58,627 bases of DNA from an uncultured Pirellulaceae bacterium (GTDB lineage Bacteria > Planctomycetota > Planctomycetia > Pirellulales > Pirellulaceae). Shown here piece by piece: positions 1 to 9,269 of the stretch. A program made the position numbers and the translations under genes. Positions within the stretch are counted from its first letter, which is position 1. Every line of letters starts with the position of its first letter. Below the pieces are notes generated by a model. The model made no database searches. It was given only the letters and a program-made list of their open reading frames with translations, and had not been told where the DNA came from. The stretch covers positions 1-58,627 of the forward strand of contig CAJQPP010000077.1 of the NCBI GenBank assembly GCA_905480235.1, in the 5' to 3' direction.

Positions 1-452
1 ATGTTTTTTGTGACAGGCTTTTCGCAGTACATGTCCTTGCCCGCTTTGGCCGCCGCCATCGCTGCGGTGGAATGCCAGTTGGGGCCCGTGGCAATTAAGA
101 CGGCATCGATATCGTCACGATCCAGCAGGTCTCGAAAGTCACGATACATGGCACAGTCGCCGTTGCCGTATTTTTGGTCAGCCATTTTCTTGACAGCCAT
201 TCGGCGTTTTTGCTTGATATCACAGACCGCTACGAATTGTACGTCCGGTTGTTGCAGAAAGCAGCCGAGATCGTAGGTGCCGCGGTTACCAATTCCGATC
301 CCGCCCACCACGATACGTTCGCTGGGGGCCACGGTCCCATTCAATCCCAAAGCTGATCCCGGAATGATGGTGGGCAGTGCCGCCGCTGTCGAAGCAAGGG
401 CTGTCGATTTCAAAAACTTACGACGGTTCAGCGGCTTGGTTTTTTTAGGCAT
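1..452 (-). CDS. Gfo/Idh/MocA-family NAD(P)-dependent oxidoreductase, N-terminal part
   Basis: Only about the first 150 codons lie in the window; the gene runs off the left edge. The ATG is at 452. The protein opens with a twin-arginine (Tat) signal (NRRKFLK, residues 9-15) followed by a hydrophobic Ala-rich stretch, so it is probably exported folded with its cofactor. A Rossmann dinucleotide-binding turn follows (GGIGIGNRG, about residues 50-58), and a YCEKP motif near the edge carries the family's typical Lys. Tat-exported members of this family are abundant in planctomycetes and usually act on sugars or sugar derivatives; the substrate cannot be told here. The C-terminal dimerisation/substrate domain is not visible. 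Confidence 0.9.
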   Translation of the reverse strand, partial: MPKKTKPLNRRKFLKSTALASTAAALPTIIPGSALGLNGTVAPSERIVVGGIGIGNRGTYDLGCFLQQPDVQFVAVCDIKQKRRMAVKKMADQKYGNGDCAMYRDFRDLLDRDDIDAVLIATGPNWHSTAAMAAAKAGKDMYCEKPVTKN

Positions 453-817
453 GGCTCGTCTCTCAGCTAGCGCGGATCAAAACAGGTTGTAACCTCAGTG
501 TACTCCCACCATTTCGCTTTTGCCATCAGGCAGTCACATCTTAGTAAGCGTTCCCTGTTGGCCGAAGACTGGGCCTTCCGTCCAGCAAATGCCAGGGCCG
601 CCACAAAAATACTTGGTCTTCAATGTAACGCGTACCTCTTGAGGATGCGTCGCTTCGCATTACCTCAGCGAGTTACGGGGAATGCACTATTATCGGATGT
701 CTTGAGAAGTAAGTGTTCGCTAGTGCATGTTCTGGATTGCGGAACTTAAGTCTGCACAGCAGCGGCGGTCTTGCTGAACATTTTCGAAAGCCCTTGCAAC
801 TTTGCCGAGGCCTCAAA
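453..817. other. Intergenic stretch, no feature recognised
   Basis: It lies between the oxidoreductase start and the stop of the SASA esterase, so it should hold the promoter of the oxidoreductase. I see no convincing ORF, strong hairpin or repeat. Confidence 0.5.
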
Positions 818-3379
818 TTAACCATCCGGTAAAGCGTTACTTTTTGACACTTCCAGCTTTGCTGCGTCAAGCGTGGCCGGTGAAAGTTTGGCCTCCTCCA
901 TCCACAGATTGATATGCCCATTGGGCGGCACGGGTTTGCTGCGGAAATCGGGGTGAGGGCCAAAATAGATTGTGCGATCGCGGAAGTGGGTGTAACGCAG
1001 GAAACCGATAATCGAAATCGTGACCTTGCCGCTTTCGAATTCGGGCAGGATGTCTTCGTAAAGGTAGGCGCCGCGAGTTCCCGTATATCGAAAAAATCCA
1101 CCCTTCGCCTGAGTGAGTAATTTTCCGTTGGCGTAAATTGCAAAACCCTCACCGGTGCGGTCGCAACCCGCGCCCCCAAGAATCAATCGATAGACGTGGC
1201 CCTCCTTTAGTGGAGGTACGTCAAACGTCTGCTGCATCAAGAGGACTTCATTTTCCCAAAGTGTTTTTGGAATCTCACAACAACCGCAAGCCGGAGCATT
1301 ACAACGCGGTCGCAAGTGGTCCAGCTTGCCCCCCATTTGCCCAAATGGTGCTTGTCCTATTTTCCAGCCCGCCGCGACCGGATCAAAATCGTTAGAGAAC
1401 CAGTTTTCCATGCCATCCGGAAAAGTAATCTCGCGAAAGCGATCGCTTTTCTCGAGTTCCTGTTTTTCAGGCGGATCGAAACTGAAATAGGACCATTGGG
1501 CATCCTGCAAATGGGGAGCGAAGGGTTGCCAGTCAAAACCGCCGACACCTGCCATGTCGTAGTAATCCATTAACGTGTCGAGATCACCACGGATATCCAG
1601 TGGTAACTTGGCGGGTTGCTTGCCAGTCACAATCCCCGCGAGTGTGCCACGTGCCTGAGGGGCAAAGGCGGTATCGAGGAAACTGGGGACCATTTCATTC
1701 ATGATGATCGGCTTCAGAGCCTGTCCCATTTCCCGGTAGTAATCGGGTTTGTAATGGGGGCCTCGCTTGTTGAAATTGCCGGTGACCGCGTCGGAATAAA
1801 TCGTTTCCACGTCAGGGCTTTGAGTTGCTTTGACCGGTACCACTAAATCCTCAGCGTCACCACCGAGCAAGCGAATCATAGCGCGGCCAAGGGTATCACC
1901 GGTCAGCACATAAGTCTCGGCGTTGTGGTTGTAGTGATAGCCGGTATTCGTCGGTGAATCGCCGCGATTACGCCAGAACTTTCGTGTGTCTACGCTGGCT
2001 ACCTTGCCGGCGAACTCAGGGTGTTGTTGCGGATCACCGACGGCCATCTGGGCCTGCCAAGTCATGGCATGGCCGGGGTCCATATCCATACCGCTGAAAC
2101 CGACCGTTGCCACCACAACACGCAGGTCGGGCACATTGAATTCTTTGCGCAGGTCCTGAATTAAATTGACGAGGTGTCGTTCATATTCGGCTTTGGGAAC
2201 GTTTTTATCTTTATGCCCTTGGAACCAAACAAAGCCGGCAATTTCATAACCCTGACCGTGGTAATCGGGCACAATCTCGTCGATGTTTTCCAACGTGCTG
2301 CGAACTCCTTTGACCATCAGGTCGTATTCCAAGCCGCAGTATTCATTGGCTGCTTCCTCTTCCGTTTTACCACTGGAGGGTGGGCGGAAATCAAAGCTCA
2401 ACGCTCGGTTTCCCATCGATGATTCGATCAGTAGGACGGGTTCTTTGTGGTAGTCGCCCATCACAAAACCAAAGGGGACTTCGGGACCGATGAATCTGCC
2501 ATTGGATGTGGCCGAGAGCGGTCCCCCACTACCCCCTTCCTGTTTCGATATACGCGTCTCCCAATAAGTCACGTCATCCCGGGTGATCCAATTGCCTGCT
2601 CCATCGGCGAACCAGGGGTATTTACCCGCTTCGATAAGAGAGGTCAGATCGCCCTTCCCTTGCAGGTCGATATGTTTGAGCCAGAACGCGGCCGAGCCCC
2701 CTTGCATATAAGTGATTTTGATGGGGTAGCGTTTGCCTTCTTCCAGCTTGACCGGGTTAATTTCAGCAGAGCTGTTCGCTGTCTTGCGATAAACTTCCTG
2801 GCCGTCTAGCGTGACGATCGCGTTAGCACTGTCTTCGAAACCGGTGTGGATTTCATGAGTGCCACTCATCGGAACGTCGATGTACGCCTCTACGACCACC
2901 GTGTGCGGATCTGCGATGGACGGCAATGGCGTAGCGACGTCCCCTAGAGCGACGGTCGTTTCCTTGAGCGGTTTGAGTTGACCGTAATCGGTACCTGCCT
3001 GATAAGCGCCTGCGTAAATGAGAGCCTTGGCCCCTCGAGGTGCCGCCGGATCGGCCGATTGATAGATGCCATGCCGCAGCAATGCCGAGTTCCCCACGGG
3101 CATGCGTCCCACTTTGATATTAGGGTCTGCCGAAAGGTAGATACTTGGATAAACAGGTTGCGCGCCCTGTAAATACCCAAAGCCGACCATGTTGGACTGG
3201 CCGGCCAGAATGTAAACCTGGACCTTTTCATCAGCGGCAGAAACCTTGGTCGACTGAGCAGACAAAACCGGTTCACCGGCAGATATGCTCATGGTTCCTG
3301 CCAATGAAAAGCCTATGACCAGAATCCCCATCCACCCATGTTGAAGTACAGTGTTCGATCGTTTTACGGTTATCGTCAC
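818..3379 (-). CDS. Secreted SASA-type (sialate O-acetylesterase-like) SGNH esterase with inserted PA14-like domain
   Basis: An 853-residue protein with a hydrophobic N-terminal export segment (about residues 17-35). The catalytic block AGQSNMVG at about 59-66 (nucleophile Ser62) is the hallmark of the SASA/DUF303 carbohydrate-esterase family, and a later GFVWFQGHKD block matches the family's second conserved block. Between them sits roughly 170 residues that read as a PA14-like beta domain (IHTGFEDSAN..VTLDGQEVYR), likely for glycan binding. The C-terminal 250 residues form an additional beta-rich domain with a Cys cluster (RPRCNAPACGCCEIP). Known members deacetylate sialic acid or plant/algal polysaccharides; here the expected role is removal of acetyl groups from an external glycan. 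The start at 3379 is GTG; the ATG at 3331 would also leave a signal peptide. Confidence 0.85.
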   Translation of the reverse strand: MTITVKRSNTVLQHGWMGILVIGFSLAGTMSISAGEPVLSAQSTKVSAADEKVQVYILAGQSNMVGFGYLQGAQPVYPSIYLSADPNIKVGRMPVGNSALLRHGIYQSADPAAPRGAKALIYAGAYQAGTDYGQLKPLKETTVALGDVATPLPSIADPHTVVVEAYIDVPMSGTHEIHTGFEDSANAIVTLDGQEVYRKTANSSAEINPVKLEEGKRYPIKITYMQGGSAAFWLKHIDLQGKGDLTSLIEAGKYPWFADGAGNWITRDDVTYWETRISKQEGGSGGPLSATSNGRFIGPEVPFGFVMGDYHKEPVLLIESSMGNRALSFDFRPPSSGKTEEEAANEYCGLEYDLMVKGVRSTLENIDEIVPDYHGQGYEIAGFVWFQGHKDKNVPKAEYERHLVNLIQDLRKEFNVPDLRVVVATVGFSGMDMDPGHAMTWQAQMAVGDPQQHPEFAGKVASVDTRKFWRNRGDSPTNTGYHYNHNAETYVLTGDTLGRAMIRLLGGDAEDLVVPVKATQSPDVETIYSDAVTGNFNKRGPHYKPDYYREMGQALKPIIMNEMVPSFLDTAFAPQARGTLAGIVTGKQPAKLPLDIRGDLDTLMDYYDMAGVGGFDWQPFAPHLQDAQWSYFSFDPPEKQELEKSDRFREITFPDGMENWFSNDFDPVAAGWKIGQAPFGQMGGKLDHLRPRCNAPACGCCEIPKTLWENEVLLMQQTFDVPPLKEGHVYRLILGGAGCDRTGEGFAIYANGKLLTQAKGGFFRYTGTRGAYLYEDILPEFESGKVTISIIGFLRYTHFRDRTIYFGPHPDFRSKPVPPNGHINLWMEEAKLSPATLDAAKLEVSKSNALPDG

Positions 3380-3452
3380 AGCATTACTTTCTGCTTAGGT
3401 TTGTTGACAGTTTCGCTCAACGCAATGGCATGCTCCTTGGGCAATGCCAATT

Positions 3453-5963
3453 CTACTTGAGCGGGGACAGCGTATACTCCTTGATGCCAACCCCATACTG
3501 GGGTGGTTGGTCACGCCAAATTCGCAATACGTTTTTCCCCTTTTTCAGAGTCAATGTAATGGATGCGGAGTCCTGCCAATCGCCAGTGGTAAAAGGCAGC
3601 GATAAAGTGACAGGCGTGGGTTCGTCGTTTACCGCTACGTTTAATTTTTGATCGTCATTGGATGTGACCACGTTGGCAGTTAATGCGTAATCACCACCGC
3701 TAGGTGCAGTGAATTCGTACTCCATCCGCGACTTTGTCCCTTGGCTGGGTCCGGTGGGGTCAATTTTCGGACTGATCGCGTAATAGTTACGCGCGTATTT
3801 ATCGGAGATTCGTTCGCAAACGTTGCCGTAGATATCGTAAAGCCCAAATGGGTTAGGTTGTTTTTGGCCGACGGGATGTGATTTGCCGCCGGCGTTGCCT
3901 TTGAACCAGGCATAGTCGGCCAGTCTCGCCGGATCCTCACCAAAGAACCACTTGGTACCCGTACCGCCACGGCTGGCATATTCCCATTCGGCTTCTGTGG
4001 GCAGACGCACATCCCGACCCGTTTGCTCCGCCAGCTTTCCACAAAAGGTCAGCGCATCGGCTTCGCTGACATTATCGACTGGGCAGTCGGGTGACTTGGT
4101 GGAACGACTTGGGTTGGCGGCCATGATGGCCTCGTACTGTGCTTGAGTGACCTCATGTTTTCCCAAGTAGAAGCCTTGGGTCAGTGTGACTTCGTGTTGG
4201 GGAACTTCGACGCAATCAAACCTGCCGTCGGTTTTGCGTTCGCCACCCATCTCAAATGTGCCGGGCTGAATGTAAACCAGTTCCATCGTGACCCCGTTAC
4301 CCAGTTCGAGGGTTAGTTCTTTTTGATCTTCACCCTGATTGGCAGAGACGGCTGCGCGGAGGCCCCAGTTTTCATACCGTCCATAACCACCACTTAGCAT
4401 GCGATTCCCTGAATTGCAGGCATTCGCATCGCCCTTCCATGTACCACCTCGCATGATGGTTTTTCCTTGAGGAAAGAATCGTGGCAAGTAAACTTGCAAG
4501 CCACCCCCAAAACTATTCAAAGCCAACACTTCGCGTGTGTTACCCGTTGGCTTGCTGTAGGCGGCGGCAGGCAATTTGATAACCCCGGCTCTATTGGTGG
4601 TGATTTTCTTGTCATACAAAGTAACCGGCGAAGCGATAATGTTGTCAGCCGTGGTGGACTCGTTGGCTTCGCCGAGATCTTCGCCGAGCGCGTCGAGTGT
4701 TACGGCCTTGGCCTGTTCGATAATCGCCCGTTGTGTTTCTAGCGAAATCCGATTCCAGAATTCGGGGTTCTCTTCCGTTTCTCCGTAAGTCCTCTGTTCG
4801 CCCATAACGTCGCCCGCCCACTGGGCTCGTTTCACTTTCATGAAGGCGTCCGCGTTGCGCCGCGCCTGTGTGGTGGCAAGAAAATCAACGTCGTTCTTAT
4901 AACGGGTTTGGGTCCAGCCACTCCCCCAACCACCGCCCAGATTGACGACCCAGCCATCGGGGGTCCAGTGTGCTAAAGCGCCGTGACCGCGACTGGGACG
5001 GGCGATCGTCGGGACACCAAAGGAACGCAAGATAAACCGACCAAAGAATGCGCGGCGCCCACAGACTCCCCCATTCATCAAGATGTTCTGGTACTTCTGC
5101 AAATCAGGTCGATCGTGTTTGACGTTTTCCGATCCGTATTTCACATCGGACCCCACGATGCTGACATAACGCCAGCCAAAATTTGGATTCGTAATGTGGT
5201 CGGGTCGGAAATTTCGCAGCATCTTGCGGCCCCACGCGAGAGTCTCTTCTGGCTCGTCGCCGTTGACCACCATGCGGAGTTCCCATGGAGTCAGTTGGGC
5301 GAACGCCGGATCAAGTTCACCGTCTAGGAAGGCTTGCTCGTAATGTTGAAACCGTTTGACGGGATCGACGGTATTAGGGGCATCCGTTTTCGCCGCAGGA
5401 TTCACTTGGGTAATGGGCGTGGCATGTTCTAGGCTCACTGCCAAGGCCAAGCGATCAAGAATGTCGTGGTCGGTGCGTTGACGAACGGCTTGAATATCGT
5501 CGTAGATCTCGAGAGCGGCCCCGTATTGAGGGACCCCGAATCCACGGCGGACACGCGGCGCACTCGGTCCATCGGCCATGAGGATTTGCTGCATGAGCGA
5601 GGTGTCGGCCAGCAGATTCTTTACAAGCGTTTGCTGTTGGTCGCCTTGCTGAGCGAACGCTGCCAGGCCCTGGGGAGTTGCTTCGGTGAGCACGACAAAT
5701 GTCACCAGTTTGTCGTCAAGATCTCCTGTAGATAGAAATAGGTTAAGCGTTTCTGCGGTGGCGTTCGCTTCCGTTGGCAACGCGGAGCTCAGTTCCGCCC
5801 GTAACTGGTTCAGTTGAGCTGAATATTGCTTCTCCAGTGCTTGGCCTCTCTCAGAAAGCGGGGATGGAGATTCCTGCGTTTGCGGTTTTGCGAGGGCCTC
5901 AGAGGTTCCCACAACCAAAGTAGATATTACGGCAACGATGGCGAAGGATAAGATCGTTCTCAT
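3453..5963 (-). CDS. Secreted transglutaminase-like / SUMF1 (formylglycine-generating-enzyme-like) multidomain protein
   Basis: 836 residues from the ATG at 5963, chosen because AAAGGAAA lies about 9 nt upstream and the protein then begins with a clear signal peptide; the frame stays open for 111 codons further upstream without a better start. After a helical N-terminal region, a transglutaminase-like core is seen: Cys301 in GGVCGRRAF, His332 in ALAHW, and DGWVVN after it. RGGTW (505-509) to NWGLRAA (about 535-541) resembles the C-terminal end of a SUMF1 domain, yet it precedes a SUMF1 N-terminal half (about 560-735; IQPGTFEMGG, LPTEAEWEYASRGG, YDIYGNVCE). The last 90 residues look like a CBM6/35-type beta domain. 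SUMF1 relatives include formylglycine-generating enzymes and many non-catalytic surface proteins; sulfatase activation should not be assumed. Confidence 0.85.
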   Translation of the reverse strand: MRTILSFAIVAVISTLVVGTSEALAKPQTQESPSPLSERGQALEKQYSAQLNQLRAELSSALPTEANATAETLNLFLSTGDLDDKLVTFVVLTEATPQGLAAFAQQGDQQQTLVKNLLADTSLMQQILMADGPSAPRVRRGFGVPQYGAALEIYDDIQAVRQRTDHDILDRLALAVSLEHATPITQVNPAAKTDAPNTVDPVKRFQHYEQAFLDGELDPAFAQLTPWELRMVVNGDEPEETLAWGRKMLRNFRPDHITNPNFGWRYVSIVGSDVKYGSENVKHDRPDLQKYQNILMNGGVCGRRAFFGRFILRSFGVPTIARPSRGHGALAHWTPDGWVVNLGGGWGSGWTQTRYKNDVDFLATTQARRNADAFMKVKRAQWAGDVMGEQRTYGETEENPEFWNRISLETQRAIIEQAKAVTLDALGEDLGEANESTTADNIIASPVTLYDKKITTNRAGVIKLPAAAYSKPTGNTREVLALNSFGGGLQVYLPRFFPQGKTIMRGGTWKGDANACNSGNRMLSGGYGRYENWGLRAAVSANQGEDQKELTLELGNGVTMELVYIQPGTFEMGGERKTDGRFDCVEVPQHEVTLTQGFYLGKHEVTQAQYEAIMAANPSRSTKSPDCPVDNVSEADALTFCGKLAEQTGRDVRLPTEAEWEYASRGGTGTKWFFGEDPARLADYAWFKGNAGGKSHPVGQKQPNPFGLYDIYGNVCERISDKYARNYYAISPKIDPTGPSQGTKSRMEYEFTAPSGGDYALTANVVTSNDDQKLNVAVNDEPTPVTLSLPFTTGDWQDSASITLTLKKGKNVLRIWRDQPPQYGVGIKEYTLSPLK

Positions 5964-6561
5964 CAACTGATTTCCTTTGCGATTGGTAACGCTGCCCCTC
6001 GGATTGCCGCAGGATAGGCGTTCTAGGCATGAACGGGTCCTCTGCAATGTTATTGGAAAAAATGGCTTAATAATAGAGTTGCATTCAGAAACGAGTAAAA
6101 CGGTGGTGCCTGCCGTTTGAACCTTTCGAATCCCATGCAAACGAGCCACACTTGTCAAAAGAAAGCATGGCTTGCCGTGAGTTCTGATGTCCGAAAATAT
6201 GGTTGCTGTCCCAGCGAATGCTTCTGCTGGAAACCAAGCTTTTTGTAACAAGGCAATCGGCATTACGTAGAGCGAGCGTGGTCTCACCTTTCCCACGAAA
6301 ATTTCTGTTTGAAACCGAATTCCTTTTGGAGTTTATCCGCTTCGATAAAGGGTTTTTTCTCTTCGTCACGGACTTTTCAGGGTGTGCCAGCGTGCGTGTC
6401 GTTTGTATTTTGCCGTTTTGTCGGTTCACGCTTTTAGGCATTAGCCAGCCATCCACGACTTCTTGCTCAAACTCATTGAAGCGTGGGGTGGAAGAAATTT
6501 CTGAACTGAGTTTTGGCTCGACACCATTCGCCCTTTTGCTGGCAGCCAAGGGTGAAATGGC
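5964..6561. other. Intergenic stretch, no feature recognised
   Basis: Open frames on both strands are present, but they lack start signals, domain-like sequence or normal composition, and I regard them as chance. The region should contain the promoter of the transglutaminase/SUMF1 gene. Confidence 0.5.
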
Positions 6562-8064
6562 TTATAGGATTTTTAAGGGTGGTCGGCCCCCATCGGTTCC
6601 ACGACCTTTGTTCTCTGCGGCCCACTCTTGAATCTCGGCAAGTGCTTTCTTGATGCTTTCGATTCGGCGGGTGCCTTCCTCGCGAGACATTTTTCCATCT
6701 TTGATTGCGATCTCGATTCCACGGATTCGTTGCATGACTTGTTCCTCGCGCCGATCGCCATCCTCTCCATGGTCGCGACGCTCTTCATGGTCGCGATGCT
6801 CTCCATGATGCTCCTGCTCCAGGTGTCGCTTGGTCTCTTCGATCATTCTGCGGCCTTCCTCGAGAGACATTTTCTCATCTTGGATTTCGTCATAGAGCCG
6901 TTGCATTGCACCGTTTCGGTTGCTGATACGTTTAAGCGTATCCAACATGACTGCGGCTTGCGAAAGGGACAGTTCACCCTCGCGAACTCCCTCACCAAGT
7001 CGTCTTTCCACGGCTTCAAAGTCTTGGCCGTCCACGATTCCTAAGGGCAAAAATCCAATGAGTACGATGCCAAGGCAAAGCCACCGCGGTGTACGTTTTA
7101 ACTTTTTGGAATCAACAATCATTTCAAACCTCTGTTCCATGCATCCGCCACTGCTTACTGCGCAGGCCATGACCGGAGGGCGGACAACCGGTTCGGCAAG
7201 ATATTCGATGACTTTCAGCAACGCGGCAGCATAGTGTCGCGGGTTGGTCCGGAGTCTGCTCAATACCATGGCATCGCAGCAGATTTCTTCATTGGTCCGC
7301 AGGTTGTGACCAGCCCACCAGACCAGCGGATTCCACCAGAAGACCGCACAGGCCAGCCACTCGATCCAGCGAATCCAATGGTCTCGACGTTTAATGTGGG
7401 CCATTTCGTGGGCGATGATCAGGCGGAGTTCATGGGGCGTAATGGTCTCCAGCAGTGCCTCAGGGATGATGATTTTGACGCGGCCACCTAACCACCAGAC
7501 CAGCGGCGAAATTTGAGCCGGTGCCGTGTAGATCTGAGGAGCCTTGGATAGGTCGAAACGCTCGGCCGTTTCTCGCGTTAATGCCTGTAGTGCAGGTTCC
7601 CCGCGTCGGCATGCTTGCTGCATCAAGATATGAAAGCGGTGAATGCGGGTCAAAGAACGTAGAAATATCCAAGCGATTCCACTCAGCCAGATTGCCAATA
7701 GGCCAAGCTTAATGGTCGATACAGGGGCTAGGTCTGGATTTGATTTTGCCCCGTTCATGTCGGGTACGGTGAGGGGCTCATTTGTGAGAAGCACCCTGGA
7801 TGCACTCTCCTGCTGGCTAGCAATCACAAGCTCGCTCGAGACGGTCGCCGCGGCTTCAAGAGGGGGCGGCGAATTCCATGCTGGGACGGCCAGAACGGGT
7901 AGCGTGGCCAGTGGCGGCGTCAGCAATTTGACCAGCACGAATACCCAGAGCACGTGTGCGAGAAATGCGAAGCGGTGGGTTCGCTGCACGAGGTAGGCGA
8001 TGAACGCAACCGGAGCCGCCAGAATCAGATTTCCGATCAGATACTGAAAGAGGAGTTCGTTCAC
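6562..8064 (-). CDS. M56-family (BlaR1/MecR1-like) membrane metallopeptidase with C-terminal helical repeats
   Basis: A 500-residue protein with N-terminal membrane helices (about 5-27, 34-60 and 118-136). The zinc-protease motif HEMAH is at 219-223, followed by NEEICCDAMVL, which supplies the third ligand region. Another membrane helix lies near 330-345. BlaR1-type proteins cleave or cause cleavage of the BlaI repressor on signal, and this gene overlaps the blaI-like gene by 4 nt (GTGA), so translation is probably coupled. The start is GTG. No penicillin-binding sensor domain is present; instead, the C-terminus has three copies of a short helical unit (GELSLSQAAVMLDTLKR, EKMSLEEGRRMIEETKR, GKMSREEGTRRIESIKK), with a His/Asp/Arg-rich linker before the last copy (HHGEHRDHEERRDHGEDGD) that might bind metal. 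Confidence 0.9.
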   Translation of the reverse strand: MNELLFQYLIGNLILAAPVAFIAYLVQRTHRFAFLAHVLWVFVLVKLLTPPLATLPVLAVPAWNSPPPLEAAATVSSELVIASQQESASRVLLTNEPLTVPDMNGAKSNPDLAPVSTIKLGLLAIWLSGIAWIFLRSLTRIHRFHILMQQACRRGEPALQALTRETAERFDLSKAPQIYTAPAQISPLVWWLGGRVKIIIPEALLETITPHELRLIIAHEMAHIKRRDHWIRWIEWLACAVFWWNPLVWWAGHNLRTNEEICCDAMVLSRLRTNPRHYAAALLKVIEYLAEPVVRPPVMACAVSSGGCMEQRFEMIVDSKKLKRTPRWLCLGIVLIGFLPLGIVDGQDFEAVERRLGEGVREGELSLSQAAVMLDTLKRISNRNGAMQRLYDEIQDEKMSLEEGRRMIEETKRHLEQEHHGEHRDHEERRDHGEDGDRREEQVMQRIRGIEIAIKDGKMSREEGTRRIESIKKALAEIQEWAAENKGRGTDGGRPPLKIL

Positions 8065-8435
8065 CGTTTCCCTCCATCCAGTATTTCACGAAGCCGTTTG
8101 ATTTCGCTGCGAGAGATTTTTTTTTCATCAATCAAATGCGTCAGCACCGGAGCCAGAGAACCACCGGTCAACCGTTCAGCCAATGATTTCAGTTGATTTC
8201 CAGCATAGGCTTCGCGACTGATCAGGGCGGCAAACAGGTGCACGGGTAGTTCGCGATCCTTGTCGATGAAACCCTTGGTTTCCAGCCGTTGCAATAACCG
8301 TTGCACCGTGCCGTTTGCGGAGCGCGATTGACCCGGATAAAGATGTTCCCGAATCTGTCGCGCTGTCATTTGCTCGGTCTCCCACAGCAGTTCCATGACA
8401 GCGAGTTCCGCGTTAGCTAATGATTCCATGGTCAT
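8061..8435 (-). CDS. BlaI/MecI/CopY-family transcriptional repressor
   Basis: 124 residues from the ATG at 8435 (MTMESLANAEL). A winged helix-turn-helix fits the family throughout: AELAVMELLWE, TARQIREHL, SANGTVQRLLQRLETKGFI (recognition helix and wing), then a C-terminal dimerisation helix. The longer frame back to 8495 would run through a palindromic operator, so the later start is preferred. The gene is followed by the M56 peptidase with a GTGA overlap, the classical blaI-blaR1 pairing. In planctomycetes these pairs are numerous and mostly unrelated to beta-lactam resistance. It probably represses its own operon, and the M56 protein relieves repression by proteolysis on an unknown signal. 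Confidence 0.93.
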   Translation of the reverse strand: MTMESLANAELAVMELLWETEQMTARQIREHLYPGQSRSANGTVQRLLQRLETKGFIDKDRELPVHLFAALISREAYAGNQLKSLAERLTGGSLAPVLTHLIDEKKISRSEIKRLREILDGGKR

Positions 8436-8478
8436 GAGGCGATTTTCAGTGGCATGTGCGACAACAAGGCGCCAGTGT

Positions 8479-8500
8479 ACGACATGTCGTCGCACATGTC
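8479..8500. promoter_or_regulatory. Probable BlaI-type operator in front of the repressor/peptidase operon
   Basis: ACGACATGTCGT (8479-8490) is a perfect 12-bp palindrome of the TACA..TGTA kind bound by BlaI/MecI dimers. It overlaps a wider inverted repeat, GACATGT at 8481-8487 and ACATGTC at 8494-8500 with a 6-nt spacer. It lies 44-65 nt upstream of the preferred blaI start, where an autoregulatory site is expected. Confidence 0.65.
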
Positions 8501-9055
8501 AATGCCCGGTTAGGTCGGAAGCGTCTTTTAATCATGCAAGCGTAACGGATACTAAAGGGCTCCGCCTCGATCCAGCGCGGCAAGCGGCTGGCAAAAAACG
8601 CATGGGTCGTGAAAACGAAGGCAAGCAAAACACCTTGGAGAGGGTTTAAGAAGAGGGGGACTCCAAGGGAAATTCCGTCCCAAAAAGGTCGAGCCCTATC
8701 GCCTCCTAGCAATCGCCAGCATAGGAGAGGGGTCCAAGGTAGACCCGGTTGCGATTGTGTTAAGCGTCTTAAATGACCTCTAGAGTCGACGAGGTTGGTG
8801 CCCGAAATCGTGGCATTACGCTACCGGTTAATAGGGATCAGGAAATGCACAGGACGCGAATTGGCAGAGGTGAGGAGAGTTCCGCGGGTTTGCTCCAAGG
8901 CGATTGAGTGGTAGCAAATCCTGCCTAGCTGCGCGGCTAAGCAAACGCTCGGATGGTGCCATCACAGCAAACTTGCAGCGGCGATCACGAGCAATCGTCT
9001 GTATCCCGTGTGTTTAATGGATGTTCAGTTCCAGAATTTTTTTGGGCTGGGGATT
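8501..9055. other. Intergenic stretch, no feature recognised beyond the operator next to it
   Basis: It lies upstream of the BlaI/M56 operon. I found no convincing ORF, RNA gene or repeat. Confidence 0.5.
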
Positions 9056-9211
9056 TTACTCATAACACGCGATGTCTTCGGGCGATGGTGTATCCACGCG
9101 CCCTTTGACGAGTGAGAAATCCAGTGGTCGACCGGGCGACCAAGGCATTTTGTAGACCGTTGTTGTGAGTCTGGCCGATCCGACGTAAAAATGATGGTCT
9201 TGGCTCGCCAT
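9056..9211 (-). CDS. Small ORF of 51 codons, or 3' remnant of a lost gene
   Basis: ATG at 9211 and TAA at 9056-9058 give a 51-residue peptide (MASQDHHFYVGSARLTTT..., ending EDIACYE). The composition looks protein-like: mixed hydrophobic, charged and aromatic residues, no low complexity. The same frame continues 9 codons upstream of the ATG (SAQGDHDAF) before a stop, so it could equally be the tail of a decayed longer gene. No Shine-Dalgarno sequence is apparent and I do not recognise a family. It lies head-to-head with the chagasin-type gene starting at 9270. Confidence 0.3.
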   Translation of the reverse strand: MASQDHHFYVGSARLTTTVYKMPWSPGRPLDFSLVKGRVDTPSPEDIACYE

Positions 9212-9269
9212 GAATGCGTCATGGTCGCCCTGTGCTGATTACCAATTGCATTAAATCCAATGAAGTTTC

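Noticed and set aside
6085..6549. 154-codon minus-strand frame between the transglutaminase/SUMF1 and M56 genes
   Set aside because: Rich in Ser, Arg and Asn without hydrophobic core pattern, and it overlaps a similar opposite-strand frame; it looks like non-coding sequence.
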